Below are positions 13,081 through 26,345 of a DNA stretch of 64,000 bases, piece after piece. Source of the DNA: Hanleya hanleyi (lineage: Eukaryota > Mollusca > Polyplacophora > Lepidopleurida > Hanleyidae). Each line of letters opens with the position of its first letter. The first letter of the stretch is position 1. Position numbers and translations under genes: made by a program. Location of the stretch: contig JAVTVY010036892.1 of assembly GCA_036873755.1 (NCBI GenBank), positions 95,873 through 159,872 on the forward strand, in the 5' to 3' direction. The notes beneath the pieces were generated by a model that had not been told where the DNA came from, did not search any database, and saw only the letters and a program-made list of their open reading frames with translations.

Positions 13081-13739
13081 CTTTAATACGTTTTTACCAC
13101 ATCTGTTTTATTTTGTTAAAATATCCAATTTGATGTCATTTTTCGTCGAAAAAAATATCAACTTGTAATTTACACAGCTTTTCTGTATGTGTTCATGTGA
13201 AGTGTGCAGAGGGTATTTGGTAGAACCTTTAAGCAGTGCATGACGACTGTTATTGAAATATTACATCCTAAGAACAGCTTTCAATATACATGTACAGGTA
13301 GTACACATATGCATGGATTGGAGTGTGTGTAAATGATTGTTTTATATGATATGAAACCATCATTTCATATTTTACATCTGGTTTGGTGATTTGGTCTGGT
13401 ATCTGATTGAAGCTGTAAATTGTTTCCATCCAAGTTTTATTATTGATCTTTGTGAATTTGCTAAATTATTATTGTCAGCCTGCAATGCTTAATATAATGA
13501 ATGGCCAAACAAATGTGCACTCAAACATAATCATGATAACACGAGTTGACGTACATCTTCATCTATATTGGGCTACAGTATGGATTCATGGAGGCAGGGC
13601 CGGAATATGGCTAAATGTTCAGTGATGTGCCAGGGGAAAAATTTAGGAAAGGCATATACAATTATCTATGATTGCCTAATCCTTCTATCTCACTTCAGAG
13701 GACACTTCAGGGACATGGATCAGGAGGGAAAAGGCAGTA

Positions 13740-14520
13740 ATAGATAGAAAGAATAGTTCCTTCCTGGAGAGTTAATTCCCCTGCCAGGAGGAGGGTACTA
13801 TAGAAAGAATAGTTCCTTCCTGGAGAGTTAATTCCCCTGCCAAGAGGAGGGTACTATAGAAAGAATAGTTTCTTCCTGGAGAGTTAATTCACCTGCCAGG
13901 AGGAGGGTACTACAGAAAGAATAGTTGCTTCCTGGAGAGTTAATTCCCCTGCCACGAGGAGGGTACTATAGAAAGAATAGTTCCTTCCTGGAGAGTTAAT
14001 TCACCTGCCAGGAGGAGGGTTTGGTTTGGTTTGATTTGGTTTGATTGGGCACTCCATCGTATTACAATGGGCACAGGTGCAACCCGTTCCCCCACACCGC
14101 CCTACACATGCTCCCTCCTACCAATGACGCATAGCCATCGGTAATTCCCCACTATATCTTCTTTACATCTGTATCCATATCATCTAATTTTGATCCGGTC
14201 CCATACAGAGTATGCCGTACTACAGAAAGAATAGTTCCTTCCTGAAGAGTTAATTCCCCTGCCAGGAGGAGAGTACTATAGAAAGAATAGTTCCTTCCTG
14301 GAGAGTTAATCCCCCTGCCAGGAGGAGGGTACTATAGAAAGAATAGTTCCTTCCTGGAGAGTTAATTCACCTGCCAGGAGAAGGGTACTATAGAAAGAAT
14401 AGTTCCTTCCTGGAGAGTTAATTCCTTTGCCAGGAGAAGGCTACTATAGAAAGAATAGTTCCTTCCTGGAGAGTTAATTCACCTGCCAGGAGAAGGGTAC
14501 TATAGAAAGAATAATTTCCT
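13740..14520 (+). repeat. ~61 bp minisatellite, about ten units, interrupted once
   Basis: The unit is 'tactatagaaagaatagttc' followed by 'cttcctggagagttaattcc' and 'cctgccaggaggaggg'. Copies run 13740-14020 and resume at 14218-14520. The gap is filled by foreign DNA (14021-14217). Non-coding. Confidence 0.85.
14021..14217 (-). mobile_element. LINE-like 3' end inserted into the minisatellite
   Basis: About 197 bp breaks one minisatellite unit. Read on the minus strand it ends in a short A-rich microsatellite (aaaccaaatcaaaccaaacc), which is typical of CR1-like LINE 3' tails. The assignment is inference; no coding part remains. The interrupted unit resumes at 'tactacagaaagaatag', so the insertion point is well defined to within a few bases. 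Confidence 0.55.
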
Positions 14521-15529
14521 TCTTGGAAAGATAATGATAGTTCCTGACTTCAAATTCAAGATAGCGGACAGTGGCCAGCTCGGATTACGCAGGTAACTGA
14601 AAAGCAACTGTCCTCTCACTAATGTCAAGCCATTCTCCAAGTTCGAAGTCGATCAGTTCAATCGTTCGAGTTACTGTCCAGACAAGATCCAACTGCTGAA
14701 AATCCAAGATGGCTGGCAGCCATTTAGACAAAATTAGTGATCAGGTAATTTGGGGGTGAGACAGCTAGAGAAAAACTTTACCTGTCACGTGACAGGTGGA
14801 CTGAAAATGTACATTTCATACCCTGATAATGTACTCCCAGTTTCAAAACAATTAAGCTGGCACTCTAGGACTAGTTGCATTCATGAGAAAAGCTAATTAA
14901 CAGTATGGACAGATCAGAGTTCATACAATCCACGAGTTTTCCAGGACTTTCCTGATCATTAATTTTAATTTTCCAGAAGTCTTTAGTACAAAAACTCCCA
15001 ACAAACTAAAAGGTGAGCAAATTAACGAAGTTCAAGAACAAACTTAGACTCAGTGATGCGTGGCATCAGATCACTGTTTCTCCCAGAAGACAGAAGTGTA
15101 TTTCTTTCTGGAATTGCCAGGAGTTAAACTATATTTTTAAGCATTTTCCAGGTTAGCAATTAAATTCCTAGAGTTTTAGGGGCAACACCATAACATGACA
15201 CATCTGTCAAACCTGATGGGCATATGAAAAGTTTATTATTTAGTCACAGTTTATCTAGGGTAAACCTGAAAGTACATGTACATGCAGGTTGATCTAAGTT
15301 CTCCCCAGGTACCACAATATGAACACAATCCAATGATCACTCTCCAAATGATTTTTTTTTTTTTTTTGCGGGGAATATTTCTATTCCAAGATCATGTCTG
15401 GTGCTACTAATTGTTAATAAACATTCAAAAAGAGCTCATCCCCCAATATTGCAAATTTGATTGGAAACTACAGGAATGCTAATAGAATTGCTGCTAGATA
15501 CTCGGCTGCCTTAATTTGCAGTGTGTCCA
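14521..15529. other. Intergenic DNA with no supported gene
   Basis: No open frame of note, no tandem structure, and only simple T-runs (near 15352-15367). Confidence 0.45.
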
Positions 15530-15690
15530 TGATGGGTCATAACAAATAGCTATTACAGTAGAGAAAATCGTTTCCTGGGTGATTACGATTCACACGTATG
15601 CTCACAGTGTTTGCCGGCCCGGGAGAAAGAGGTATTATGGGAAATTGAAGTGGAAGATCGTATCCAATAAAGTCAGTCCCATCTGAGTTG
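15530..15690 (-). repeat. Inverted partner of the repeat at 6270-6430
   Basis: The reverse complement reads cagatgggactgactttattggat (in part), then acactgtgagcatacgtgtg and aatcgtaatcacccaggaa, matching 6270-6430 with substitutions. Confidence 0.6.
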
Positions 15691-15719
15691 CTGTGGCGAT
15701 TATGAGCAATTTGTATTCT

Positions 15720-15890
15720 GCGAGGAGTACAGTAGAGCTATTAATGACTAGAAGTCTAGTCTGTTAGTGAGCGGTGTGAGGAGTACAGTAGAGCTATTAA
15801 TGACTAGAAGTCTAGTCTGTTAGTGAGCGGTGTGAGGAGTGCAGTAGAGCTATTAATGACTAGAAGTCTAGTCTGTTAGTGAGCGGTGTG
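15720..15890 (+). repeat. 56 bp tandem repeat, three units
   Basis: Three almost identical units of 'gaggagtacagtagagctat', 'taatgactagaagtctagtc' and 'tgttagtgagcggtgt'. An internal palindrome GACTAGAAGTCTAGTC is present in each. Confidence 0.9.
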
Positions 15891-16034
15891 ACTCCTAAGA
15901 TACCTCTAATACATGTATCTCACCCTGATATATCTATCTACCGCTAGTATTAGTCTACATGCACTGGCATTTCTTGACATATTTTTAAAAGTCCATTACC
16001 AGATTATCATTTGCAAGATCATGTGCGGTTATCC

Positions 16035-16320
16035 TTCTAATAATTCAATCCCCCTATCAAAATTCAATCAACCCCCCAACTATGGAGGCAAAATTCAATC
16101 AACCCCCCAACTATGGAGGCAAAATTCAATCAACCCCCCAACTATGGAGGCAAAATTCCATCAGCTGTTCTAATATATTTCATCACCATCTAAAATCATT
16201 GAAATAATGAAGAAATAATGAACTAGGCAGGATTTTGAACCATTCTCGTTCTGAAAAATTTGATCACCCTCATATTTCATGGTGAGAAATTTCACTTCCT
16301 GTGATTGAATTATTGGAGAG
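16035..16320 (+). repeat. MITE-like dispersed repeat with a 31 bp tandem core
   Basis: The word 'tcaatcaaccccccaactat' plus 'ggaggcaaaat' repeats three times (16062-16157). It is followed by 'cagctgttctaata.atttcatcac' and ends near 'cacttcctgtgattgaatta'. The same order occurs at 29750-29995, and related ends at 54415-54870. The family has A/T-rich ends around 'taataattcaatcac'. Confidence 0.65.
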
Positions 16321-17614
16321 ATTAGCATAGACAAAAATTCAGATCCTGTAAGCAATGGGATCATAACTCTACAGGGACAGTCTACAAGTGAGTGTATCAA
16401 GAGACCTTGTCGACGGAGGGGGGTGGTCATTACTACTCCAGTCAACTGTAACTCAAACTGACCTATTGTCCCGCTCCCTTTTGGAAGAAGTATCTGGCCA
16501 CGATTAGAGATTTTCTCTCACTGGCGGATATGGCGAAGAATAATTGTAGAAGGATATGAGAGTGTCCGAGGATCAATGATGCCTTGCGAGAAATTTGATG
16601 GGATTCAACAAAATGTGAATTTGAAGTCTAATAACGAGTTGGTCCCCCATTGAGATTAATCCCAGACATTTCCTCAGAAATCCGATCGCTCATTAATTTT
16701 TTTTATTAACTTTGGGAGGAAGTTGCGGGAACATAAATATCAATACAGTACATTTTACTGGTGTTATGTATTCGTATACAGTTTCCCCGATCACAGTCTA
16801 AAGTGAGTTGTTTGTCTATGAGGATTCCACACGCTAAAATTCCATCGATCAATTAGTACAATGCTACCCCCACAGAGTATTACGGCTGTGAGACTTGTCA
16901 AAGCTTCAAACATTATATGCTATGCTGGAGGCATGGGGCAGCATTAATTAGTATGTGAGGTGGCCGACAGTTGTTCGACATTTTCGACTAATTTCGCACC
17001 ACATCTGTAACCATGCCATCGCTGCGTAAAAACTTCAGCGCTGAATAATCCAAGTTAACCATTTCGATCTAGACAAGCTCCTATCAAACAATTGTAGACA
17101 ATTCCCATCATTATTCCAGTGGCATAATCTCGATAAATCTTTCTGCATTGTTACACAACCACAGCAACCCGGAGGGAAGTCTTCAAGGCAATTAAGGCGA
17201 CAAAGCTGCAGCGTGTCTTCCGCATTCAAAATTGAATTTCATAACGGGGAGAACTGATGGATCGTGATTCATTGGTAGATTGGGCCCTAACAAATACTGG
17301 CCCGTACTTAAGACGGGGATCAGATTCTTCCTTCCTAATACAATCTGAGATGAGATCAACTTTACAGGCAGGATACGAACAACATTAGAAACCTGATTTA
17401 TTTGATTTGTGCAGCTGGCATTCTCCGTCTGTCCGTGGTTGTGCGTGCTGGGAGTAATTCTCTCAGGATGAAGTCTGTGCTTCATTGTAATCAGCTAAAT
17501 TTAATTAATATGTCTTCCCTAGTTTGTCATGCCCTGATGAAGGTTTCATCTTTATTTTCCTCATGCAAAAATTAAGCATCTGATCATCCATTTCCTATTA
17601 CATGTACATACAAC
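16321..17614. other. Intergenic DNA with no supported gene
   Basis: Short minus-strand frames (16170-16445, 17035-17229, 17192-17485) have no recognisable domain. No repeat structure seen. Confidence 0.45.
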
Positions 17615-17796
17615 TAGAGTGAAACCTGTGAAGAACGACACCTGGGTAAAACGGACGAATTTCTCAATTTTGGCATTATCCATGGTCTCAATACTTAAAT
17701 TTGAAGTATTTTGAACATTGACAAACCAGAACCCTGTCAAAACTGACACTATAATCCAGTCTCAAGCATGGACGCGATTTACACAGGTTTCACTCT
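17615..17796. mobile_element. Mariner-like MITE, 182 bp
   Basis: TIRs TAGAGTGAAACCTGTG and CACAGGTTTCACTCTA are perfect over 16 bp and bounded by TA. A relative with the same terminal words lies at 56665-56841. Non-coding. Confidence 0.8.
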
Positions 17797-18719
17797 AAAA
17801 TTCTAATTTTCATCACTTTTATTTATTCTTGTTTCATGTTTAAGTCTTTCACCTATTTCCTACAAATGCTAAGACAGTAAAACATTACATAAGGGTTGGA
17901 GGGGACGGGGGGGGGGGGGGGTATCAGGGCAAATGAAATTTGTACCGGTTATCTCGATAAATCTTCAAGAATTTTGGTCTATCCGTCTTGTATGATACGT
18001 CAATTCCTTACAACATGGGGACTACATGTGGGGAACCATTCAACCAAGTATTGAAAAGGAGCAAGTATATTGCACGCATACTTTACCCGATTGACGGTAT
18101 CATATCAGAGTTTTAGTATCACTTTCAAAACCAAAATTCAGCTAATTATTACTGTCCATGTTTTATGAAAAAAAACCAAAAACAATTATCATCCATCACA
18201 AGTGATACTTTCTGCAGTCTTAAATGGAATTACTTCACGTAACACTGCTTGATTATGTACTCTCACTTTGTGTTCCCAAAAACAAAGGTATAGGTTCAAC
18301 TACTGCCACTTCAATTTTTCTGTTGAATTTAGCTGATAAATTAATAAGCGAACCAAAAAAGATTTTAAAAAAACATATTCAACAACATAATACCCAACCC
18401 CCTTTTGACCCACAAGTGTGTACCATTCTGAAAGAACAATCACACCAGAAAAATCATTTTAACTCATAAATTTGTATGTCACAAGAAGACAAAGACTTTT
18501 ATACTAATTATACATGTAACGCAGATCTGGGAGATCTAGAAAACAATTTTGATTCAAAAGTATTGCCAAAAGAGCAAAAAAAACATGAGAGTGAGACTCA
18601 CAAAACCCCTCGGCTTCCCTCAAGCAATTGAGAAATATGCTGAGAATGTGAAACATATTATGGCTACATGTACATGTATATTTACTAATCATTCAGAATT
18701 GTCCTTTTAGAGCATATCA

Positions 18720-19683
18720 TTAATTCTGCAGATTTAACAGCAACATTCAAGCATATATCACAAAAGGAGCATAACTTTGTAAAATAAGGCCCAAGGCGAA
18801 TAATTTTTCTTAGCTTCTACAGTACAAGTAGATAAACAATTTGGTAACTCTACCGAACACAGTTCTTCAGATAACTGGTTAATACATTCAAGCATATCCA
18901 AGATTATTACACCTGGAAAGGGGCATAACTCCATAAAATAAGGGCCGAGATGATGAATTTTTGTACGCATCTAGAATACAACTAGATAAATAAGTTTCCA
19001 AATGTAGTAGATGTACCGAACACAGGTCTGCAGATATAACTTGTACACTCAACTATAGATCACAAAATAATCAGAGATTATTAGATCCCAAAAGGGGCAT
19101 AACTCCATAAAATATGGTCTAAGAGTACTAACTTTTTTCTAGGCATTTAGAATACAACTGGATAAAAAGTTTCATCATAATTCGCAAGCTGTACCAAACA
19201 CAGTTAATTAGATATAACTGGTTAGTAAAGCACGTATCACAAAATTGAAAATTATTGCACCTGAAAGGGGCATAACTCCGTGAAATAAGGGCTGAGGCGA
19301 CTAATTTTCTGTTGGCTTCTAGAATACAACTATATAAAAAAGTTTCCAAAATGTAGTACATGTAGCTGTATCAAACATAGTTCTGCAGATATAGTTGATT
19401 ACACTAGCTGTATCAAACACATTTCTGCAGATATAGTGGATTATATTCAAGCATATATCACAAAATGTGAAATTAATACATCTGTAAAGGAGCACAACTC
19501 TGTAAAATATGGATTGAGAGGAGCCATTTTCGATAGGCGTCTGACTTATAAATAGATGAATAAATTCCCAAAATTTGGTCACTGTATCTCAAGCGTTTTT
19601 TCCTAAAATGTGGTAACGGAAGTATGGACGGACGGACGTACATGGCGACGACAATACCCCGCGGCCAAAATGGCCGAGGGGTA
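18720..19683 (+). mobile_element. Hairpin-ended tandem-repeat element (pearl/Helentron-like), third family
   Basis: Five units of about 175 bp are marked by 'ggggcataactccataaaat' variants near 18768, 18918, 19095, 19267 and 19488. They are followed by a GGAC microsatellite (19625-19640) and the hairpin TACCCCgCGGCC / GGCCGaGGGGTA at 19655-19683. Same layout as the elements at 1-1166, 6960-9886 and 62540-63651, but with a different sequence. Confidence 0.75.
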
Positions 19684-20148
19684 AAAAGTGTCCCTACAGA
19701 ATCCCATCAAGTTTGAGCAGACTATATTAAAGAGCTAATGCACTCATGTTGAACAAAGAATAACATTGGATGGCAGAGATGTCGACTTAGCGGATAATTA
19801 ATTTAAGTAAATAATTACGACAATCACTTTTCTATGTGACTCCCTCAGATGTTCAATTTCTTGTCAACTGCTCACATGCAATGTGATGTCAAAAGAGCAT
19901 AACATGATGCCGACGACATCACGTTAGAACTCCACACAGATTTCAAAAGTCAAAGGCTATGATGTATGGAATGTTATTACATAATATCAAGAACCAACAT
20001 CCGGCACTGTCTTAAGCTGCCTTTGCTGTTCTGTTGGAGCAGTTGACCAAAATCAGACTTCCAAAGCAGTCACATACATGTAGCAGTCAATAATTGTCAT
20101 TATTACTTACATTTCCCACCAATTTTACATCTCCAGCCGTCATGTATT

Positions 20149-21431
20149 GGGCGATTCCACGACTTTTGATTTTTTGTATCAACCAGTGCCTGAACTAAGA
20201 CAAAATGGAGTTTTTGTCATTGATTGGTCCACATTCTAGAAAAAAATACCATTGAAACATCTAGCAAACTCGGACAGCCATAAAATGTGATTTTCTAGTA
20301 GGCCTCAAAATAAGATTATAATCTGAAGTATTCCTCTCAGTTTAGTTATATCTGATGTTAGTAACTAACAATGATGTATTCTAACATGCAAACTTGCCAA
20401 ATTTGCGAAGTTGGCAAGACTTTGTCATTTTCACTCAATATCCAATTCGATTATCACAATGTAACTTACGTGACAAATTTTCATGGGTCATTTTGTTCAG
20501 AGATAATATAGGCAATACATATAAAAAACCTCTTCCATCAATGAAACTACCTCATGTCCACTAGGAACATACACCTCTTAACTTGGTAAAAAACAAATAG
20601 TTGAATGGAAATTCAGAGGGGTGAAGTTGTGTAACTTACGTGACATGTCACGCAAGTTACAAAAATTGTCACGCAAGTTACATATACAAAACCATGTAAA
20701 CTAGGAAGAATTTTTTTTTCAAATGCAAATCCAACTATTAAGTATTTCTAACATTGTTACCACTAAAAGTATACAATTAAGATATTCTAAACTGTCCTTG
20801 CGGACTAAGTAAAGGGCCCAATTCCATAACCATTCCAATGTTTTCACTGAAAATATGGTAACGAGTTTGGTAATTAATTAGAAAATAATGAACAGTTAAG
20901 TATCCCAAAAATTGTTATTCCTGTATAAGTACATTGTATTTTTCAATTTCTAAACATTTATGCAAGTATTTCCTGAATAAATAGTCCAGAATCCCATCCC
21001 ATGTAACTTACGTGACACACATTTGTAACTTACGTGACACTGGTTAACAATTTTTACAACCCTTGTGGTAAAATATGGCAAAGTGACAGATGGCAACTAT
21101 ACACATACCTACTATTCATTGTTCAAGCTATCGCCATAGGTGAGAACTTTTAAGATTCTTCCAACCAAATCAGAGAATTATTAACATACGTCAAATGAAC
21201 CAAAACTGCCCTAATTCTCTGAGTAACTTACGTGACACTTTTTAAATTAAGCCCAGATGCTAATTAATTTGATTGAAATTACTCGAAAACCCATTCATAG
21301 TATAAGAAATACTTTTATTCAAGTGATTTGTTTTGTTATTGGTGTAGTCATGGCTGTTAATTGTGGCAGATGTTACAAATGCATCCCCAGCGGGAATGAA
21401 AATGTAACTTACGTGACATGGAATTGCCCTA
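20149..21431. mobile_element. TIR element packed with a repeated 14-bp motif
   Basis: The outer ends GGGCGATTCCACGA and (reverse-complemented) GGGCAATTCCATGT are inverted, with TATT beside both ends as a possible 4-bp duplication. Inside, GTAACTTACGTGAC occurs exactly at 20461-20474, 20631-20644, 21003-21016, 21025-21038, 21223-21236 and 21404-21417. It occurs inverted with one change (GTCACGCAAGTTAC) at 20647-20660 and 20668-20681. The 85-residue frame at 21257-21514 only partly overlaps the element and has no known domain. The transposon reading is inference; the motif count is observed. Confidence 0.65.
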
Positions 21432-23917
21432 TTATTAATGTATATTTTCAAAATGAGTGCAACACCTCTTTAAAGCAAAGAATTCTGTGTAATGGGGATC
21501 GCCAGCCACACTAGGCGGCGCTAGTCAGTCCCATCAGGTAAAGAAGATGTGGAGTCATAAAACGAACAATTATAATGTCGTTACATTAGGACGTTGCCTT
21601 CTGGCGTCAAGAAAAACAACGTGGGCATGTGCCAATTAACTCTTGGCACACTAGCCACCTGCATGGATGTGTTTTGATGCCCATAAAATGAACTGCTCAC
21701 AGTAAATTGTGTACTGGCAGTAAGACGATTGATTATTCAAGACTTCTCAGAGAATATTTTGAAAGAGAATGATACACAGGAGAAGTGGAAGAGTTGTGGA
21801 ACTTCAGTTTGTTTTGTAGATGAAAGTCAACCTTGATCTTTGGGCTCTCAGGTTCTGAAAAAAATCTCCAATGTGTTAGCCAGAGAGGGGTGTGAAGTGT
21901 TCTGCACTCTCTGGTTCCAATTTACACACCCTAAACCTGTCAGATTTACTATGGCAGAGATAGGAAGTGCACTCCCTGTTTTATGAAAAGTAGAAATTTG
22001 CAAACCTAGATCCCCAGTTTCTGGCTTATGCCTTATGCCAGAAATAACTATGATAGCAGGGTCTTTGGCAGCTGGAGCCTTTCAAAGACCCCACATTTTG
22101 TGGTTCACAGCATTGTACATGGCTCAATTTATTTTTTTCACAAAAAGGAATAAGGCCACTATTCAAAATATCTAGTAGAAACCATGCTATGTATTGACAG
22201 TGTGATATATATTTGGTGAATGTACATGTATGTAGATGATAATGTACATTGTGCTATCATCACAGCTATCACAATTTTGCGAGGGAAATGCCGAGTACTC
22301 TTCAATCTCCATCTCCATATTCAACATTGATTTCTAATCATTTGTGTTAAACTGCAATTGGTTTTCTTCAAAGGAGAAGTGTAAATACATAAATAGACCC
22401 AGCATGACATTGACCATGAATCAAGGGATGTTATCCCCTACATAGTTGGTGGGTGATGGATGTGAATTGTTCATAGGCGAAATGACACACACACATTGCC
22501 GGTGTCCATTTTTCAGTGTTGAAGGTATTGCAAATGAACATTTCCAGTTTTAGGTCTCGAGAGAGGACGTCATGAACATTTCTGATCTCATGAACGCACA
22601 ACAGTCAAAGGGCGCATGTAAAATTCATCGTTCTAGCTTACTCCTGATATCATGGAGACAAGAAGAAGCTGTAGCAGTTAGGATGTTGAGACAAGAGTTA
22701 TGCCCCTTTATCCATTGTTGTCCAGCCTACATCATCATTACTACAATACCGGTGCATGTACTGGACTGGGATAATACCATTCAGAATATCAAGTTCAACA
22801 TATGATTAATCCAAGTACCAAGAAACCTATGTGTGTTTTTGCGCTTTGTGTAATATGAGAAAAAAACAAAGAAAAATTCATAAGTTCTAGCTCTAAACAA
22901 CGACCCATATTCCATTGATAACCCAGAAAACATAGGGAATTGCGCTGTTTTGTTTTTTTTCATGAAAAAGGCATATAGTGAGTATTTGAAGATAATCAGG
23001 TGTATCAAAATTGATCAAATTGGATGGATGTTGCTGTGAAAGATTCTCGGCTTAACCTTAATGAATAGGAGATAGCCCACTTGGAAGAATGGGTAAAAAC
23101 AAAAGAAAAAGAAATCCAAAATCACCAGCGGTCTACTCTAACATTCAATCGCCCCCAACATTCTGGGTAAGAAAATGAACTTCCAGTGTTTAGAGAATTT
23201 ACCATAACAAGTAATTTGTTTCCAAGAGAGAGAATAACCTATGTCCAACTCACTTAGAACTACTGGAGCAGTAACATTCTCAGCACCCAGGTATATCATG
23301 CCTAATAGACTCTGGGACATTATACAGAAGTTCAATTATTGGCTTATGGGCAAGATATCACTAAGCTCATATATTCTTTGCTTTTTTCTTCTATTATGCA
23401 CCTAAAATCCCATAATCCATAATTTATCAGGTTACTCCGAACTATTGACATTTGGTGATTGAAATGGGTGTAAGTTTACACAATATATAAACAAATTTAG
23501 ATCTAATTCAAAGGAATGTTCTGGCGCACTCGTTGTAAGCCTTAGTTTTACCCGCCTCTCAGTGGCAAGTGTAGCCTAGGTGACTGTTTGTATCAGGTGA
23601 CCAACTCTGACGACCATTGAAAATTCAACTGGTCTTACAACCAAAATTCAAAATACTACACAGGCATACCATATAAGGCATGTCTCCACAAAGGCAAATG
23701 ATTGGCCACGATGGGATGTGAGATACAGACGCACATGCCCCATTATATACAACAGCTACAGCCAGAGAGACTACGAAAGGGGAAAGCTGTTGTGCCTGTG
23801 ATGATGGATGAGTGACATCCCACAGAGTTATAATGCAATACAAATTTTGTTGAGGTTTATTCTGAAATATCAACATATTGTATCAATGTGTGTGGTGACT
23901 GTGAGGCCAATGATAAT
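21432..23917. other. Intergenic DNA with no supported gene
   Basis: Short frames at 22572-22805, 22781-23008, 23138-23335 and 23625-23876 have no domain signal or convincing splice context. No tandem or inverted structure noted. Confidence 0.4.
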
Positions 23918-23922
23918 TAATA

Positions 23923-25851
23923 CAGGGATTCATAGACGTCCGTTTTGACTACCGTTAAACGGTAGAAAAAAAATGTCAAAAACTGAATATAGACAGCAAA
24001 AAACTCAAAAGTGTACGTTTTGGACAAGAAATACTCAATGTTTTTGACGAAAACTCAATACTCGAAATGGTGCAAATTATTTCAGTGATGTGAAAATCAT
24101 CGCCGATCCTTCGACAATTTGCGAGTTCTGCGAAACGTACACAACGGATTCAGATTTTGCTGACGTAATGCGCTAACTAAACCTCGGAGACCTTTGCTCG
24201 ATTATTTTTGGGAGCCTCGAATACTCTCTGTAATGGTTCCCGACTGGCGCCGAAGGTATGAGTGTATTCTCCTTCGCTCGGCTGCTACCTGCACAGCTAC
24301 CTACGTTAAACCCAACAGACGAAAACAGTCTATATGAAGGAATTGAATGCTAGCTGGCGGTCTGCAGACGAAAAGTACACCGTACACGAGGGTGAAGATG
24401 AAACCTGGTCCTGGGACATTTTGGATATCATTTAGCAGATGAATTTGATTCGGGTTCGTTCATAATTAGAATGACAAACAATTTTCCCTAAGACAGAACA
24501 TCGGGCAAAGTAGAATCAAGCGGTAGGAAATTTATGAAAATAAAAATGGATCGTTGCTACGGCCGAGACATTGCGTGTATGATACCCGTCATGAACAACA
24601 ACAACAACGCGGTCTAGCACTTTACGTTGAGAACATGCATTTCTTCAGAAGTCGGTTTATTTGAGGTCTAGATTTTAACTTTAACGGCATTGCATTTCTT
24701 GTTTATGTCCGTGAGTCTTGAATTTTTGTTGGTAATTTTTATCTTTCACTGTAAAAACCATCATGGTATAAAATGAGAAAATGTGGTATAAAAATATCTG
24801 GAATTTCCTTATTTTTTTTAATGTTTTTGCGTATCTCATATAAATCCATAGCCTAGTCTTTATATAAAGGTTCATTAATAACAATTGTTGATTTACTGCT
24901 TGTCAGGGAATGCAGCAGGTGGCCAGATTTTTATTTATTTATTTATTTTTTATGATTATTTTTTTTTTTGCAATGCAGACAATTCCAATATTTGTTTCAT
25001 ATGCAATACAAAGATACAAATGAAATAAAATTAAGAGTATATACTTACCACTTACCAAACATGTTTAATTTGAATACTGCTCATCAATGGAGATAATCAC
25101 TCGCCTGAACTAATTTGTGCTATTATAGGTGTGCTAACCACCCTCCTCAGAATAAATGAGGCGATTTCAATTTTTCCCATTGAGAAGTTTACATCTAGTT
25201 GTGCAGTAACTAGCACTAGTGAAAATGGCAACTGGTCACGAAATGCTTGGTTCCGCAAATTTGGATTCTTTGGATTCTCGCAAACTAAGCCACTAAGAAT
25301 CCAACTGGATTCTCGCAAAATTTTGCGAAATTCTACCCCTGCAGTTCCTTTGTTCTGAAGTTTGACGGCAACCATGCGATGGACGTAAAGTAGAAGTCTG
25401 AGTTCAAGACATCATTCTGCTTGACAGCTGCTACATCTTACGTGAAAATCCGCTGATGATGTAAGGATTTTATAGCGTCTCTTGCAAGCGTTATATGATA
25501 ATTATCTTTGAATGTTTATGATAGTTTGTGATCTCTTACCGCTGTTGGTGTTGCTACAAACACGAGGTCCAAAAGAATGAAATCTATTAAAATAAGTGAG
25601 CAAGTTACAATACAGAACATGTGTTTTTTTGTCATTCAGATGACCATTATCCAAATCACATTAGATAGCTCACCTTTAGTACTACAGAAACTATTTGTTC
25701 ATATCTTAATTGGTAGGGTGGTAAAAACATTCAAAAACTCAATATCAACTTGTGGGTGGGCCGTAAAAACTTGGAAAAACTCAATTTGAGCATAAAAAGA
25801 ACTCAATATTTTATAGTGGGTAGTAAAAATTTGGACTTCTATGAATCCCTG
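23923..25851. mobile_element. TIR transposon copy A, 1.93 kb, 5-bp TSD TAATA
   Basis: The ends CAGGGATTCATAGACGTCC and (reverse-complemented) CAGGGATTCATAGAAGTCC match at 18 of 19 positions. Exact TAATA lies at 23918-23922 and 25852-25856. About 190 bp at each end is nearly identical to copy B (39417-40976) in the same orientation, while the interiors differ. A short palindrome CTACCGTTAAACGGTAG sits just inside the left end. There is no transposase frame, so it is non-autonomous. A CAGG terminus with a 5-bp TSD would suit hAT5-type elements; that class is inference. Confidence 0.9.
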
Positions 25852-25995
25852 TAATAGTCTGCTTCTCATGACCTAGTGGATCAAAAAACTAGATGCTACT
25901 TGCATTAATTATTAATTATTGATTATTAAGAACAAAACCATTTCAACTCAAAGATCAATTATTTTATTCTCATTCGAAACCTAAAATTAAGGCCC

Positions 25996-26338
25996 TATTT
26001 CGGAGACAATTGATTGGAGGATATTGAAACTTCACACAGGAGATAAACTAAAAAGTACCAATTTTATTCCAATGTATCAAGAAAATCCTTCCAGTAGTTC
26101 TCAACAAATCGCGAAAACAAGAATTAGATGGGAGATTTGTAGGTTATTTTTTGACGTCAGCCTGCATGTTATAACATTGGCAGATCAACGTCATCAAGCC
26201 CCAAAATAACATGGTAGGTATTGGTGATTTTCGTCAATTCCCAACAGATTTTAATGGAATATGGGGGGAAAAATCGGTATTTTTTAGTTTATATACTGTG
26301 TGAAGATTCGATGCTGTACGATAAATTGTCTCCGAAAT
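25996..26338. repeat. Candidate small TIR element
   Basis: ATTTCGGAGACAATT on the left faces AATTGTCTCCGAAAT on the right, perfect over 15 bp, about 330 bp apart. No clear target duplication was found, so the call is tentative. Confidence 0.4.
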
Positions 26339-26345
26339 ATCGCCG

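Noticed and set aside
17905..17922. Poly-G run as a possible G-quadruplex element
   Set aside because: It is a plain homopolymer without the loop pattern of a regulatory quadruplex, and assembly length here is unreliable.
23625..23876. Possible next COPS3 exon (minus strand)
   Set aside because: The translated sequence does not resemble the CSN3 region after 'YFYE', and no matching phase-0 acceptor was found.
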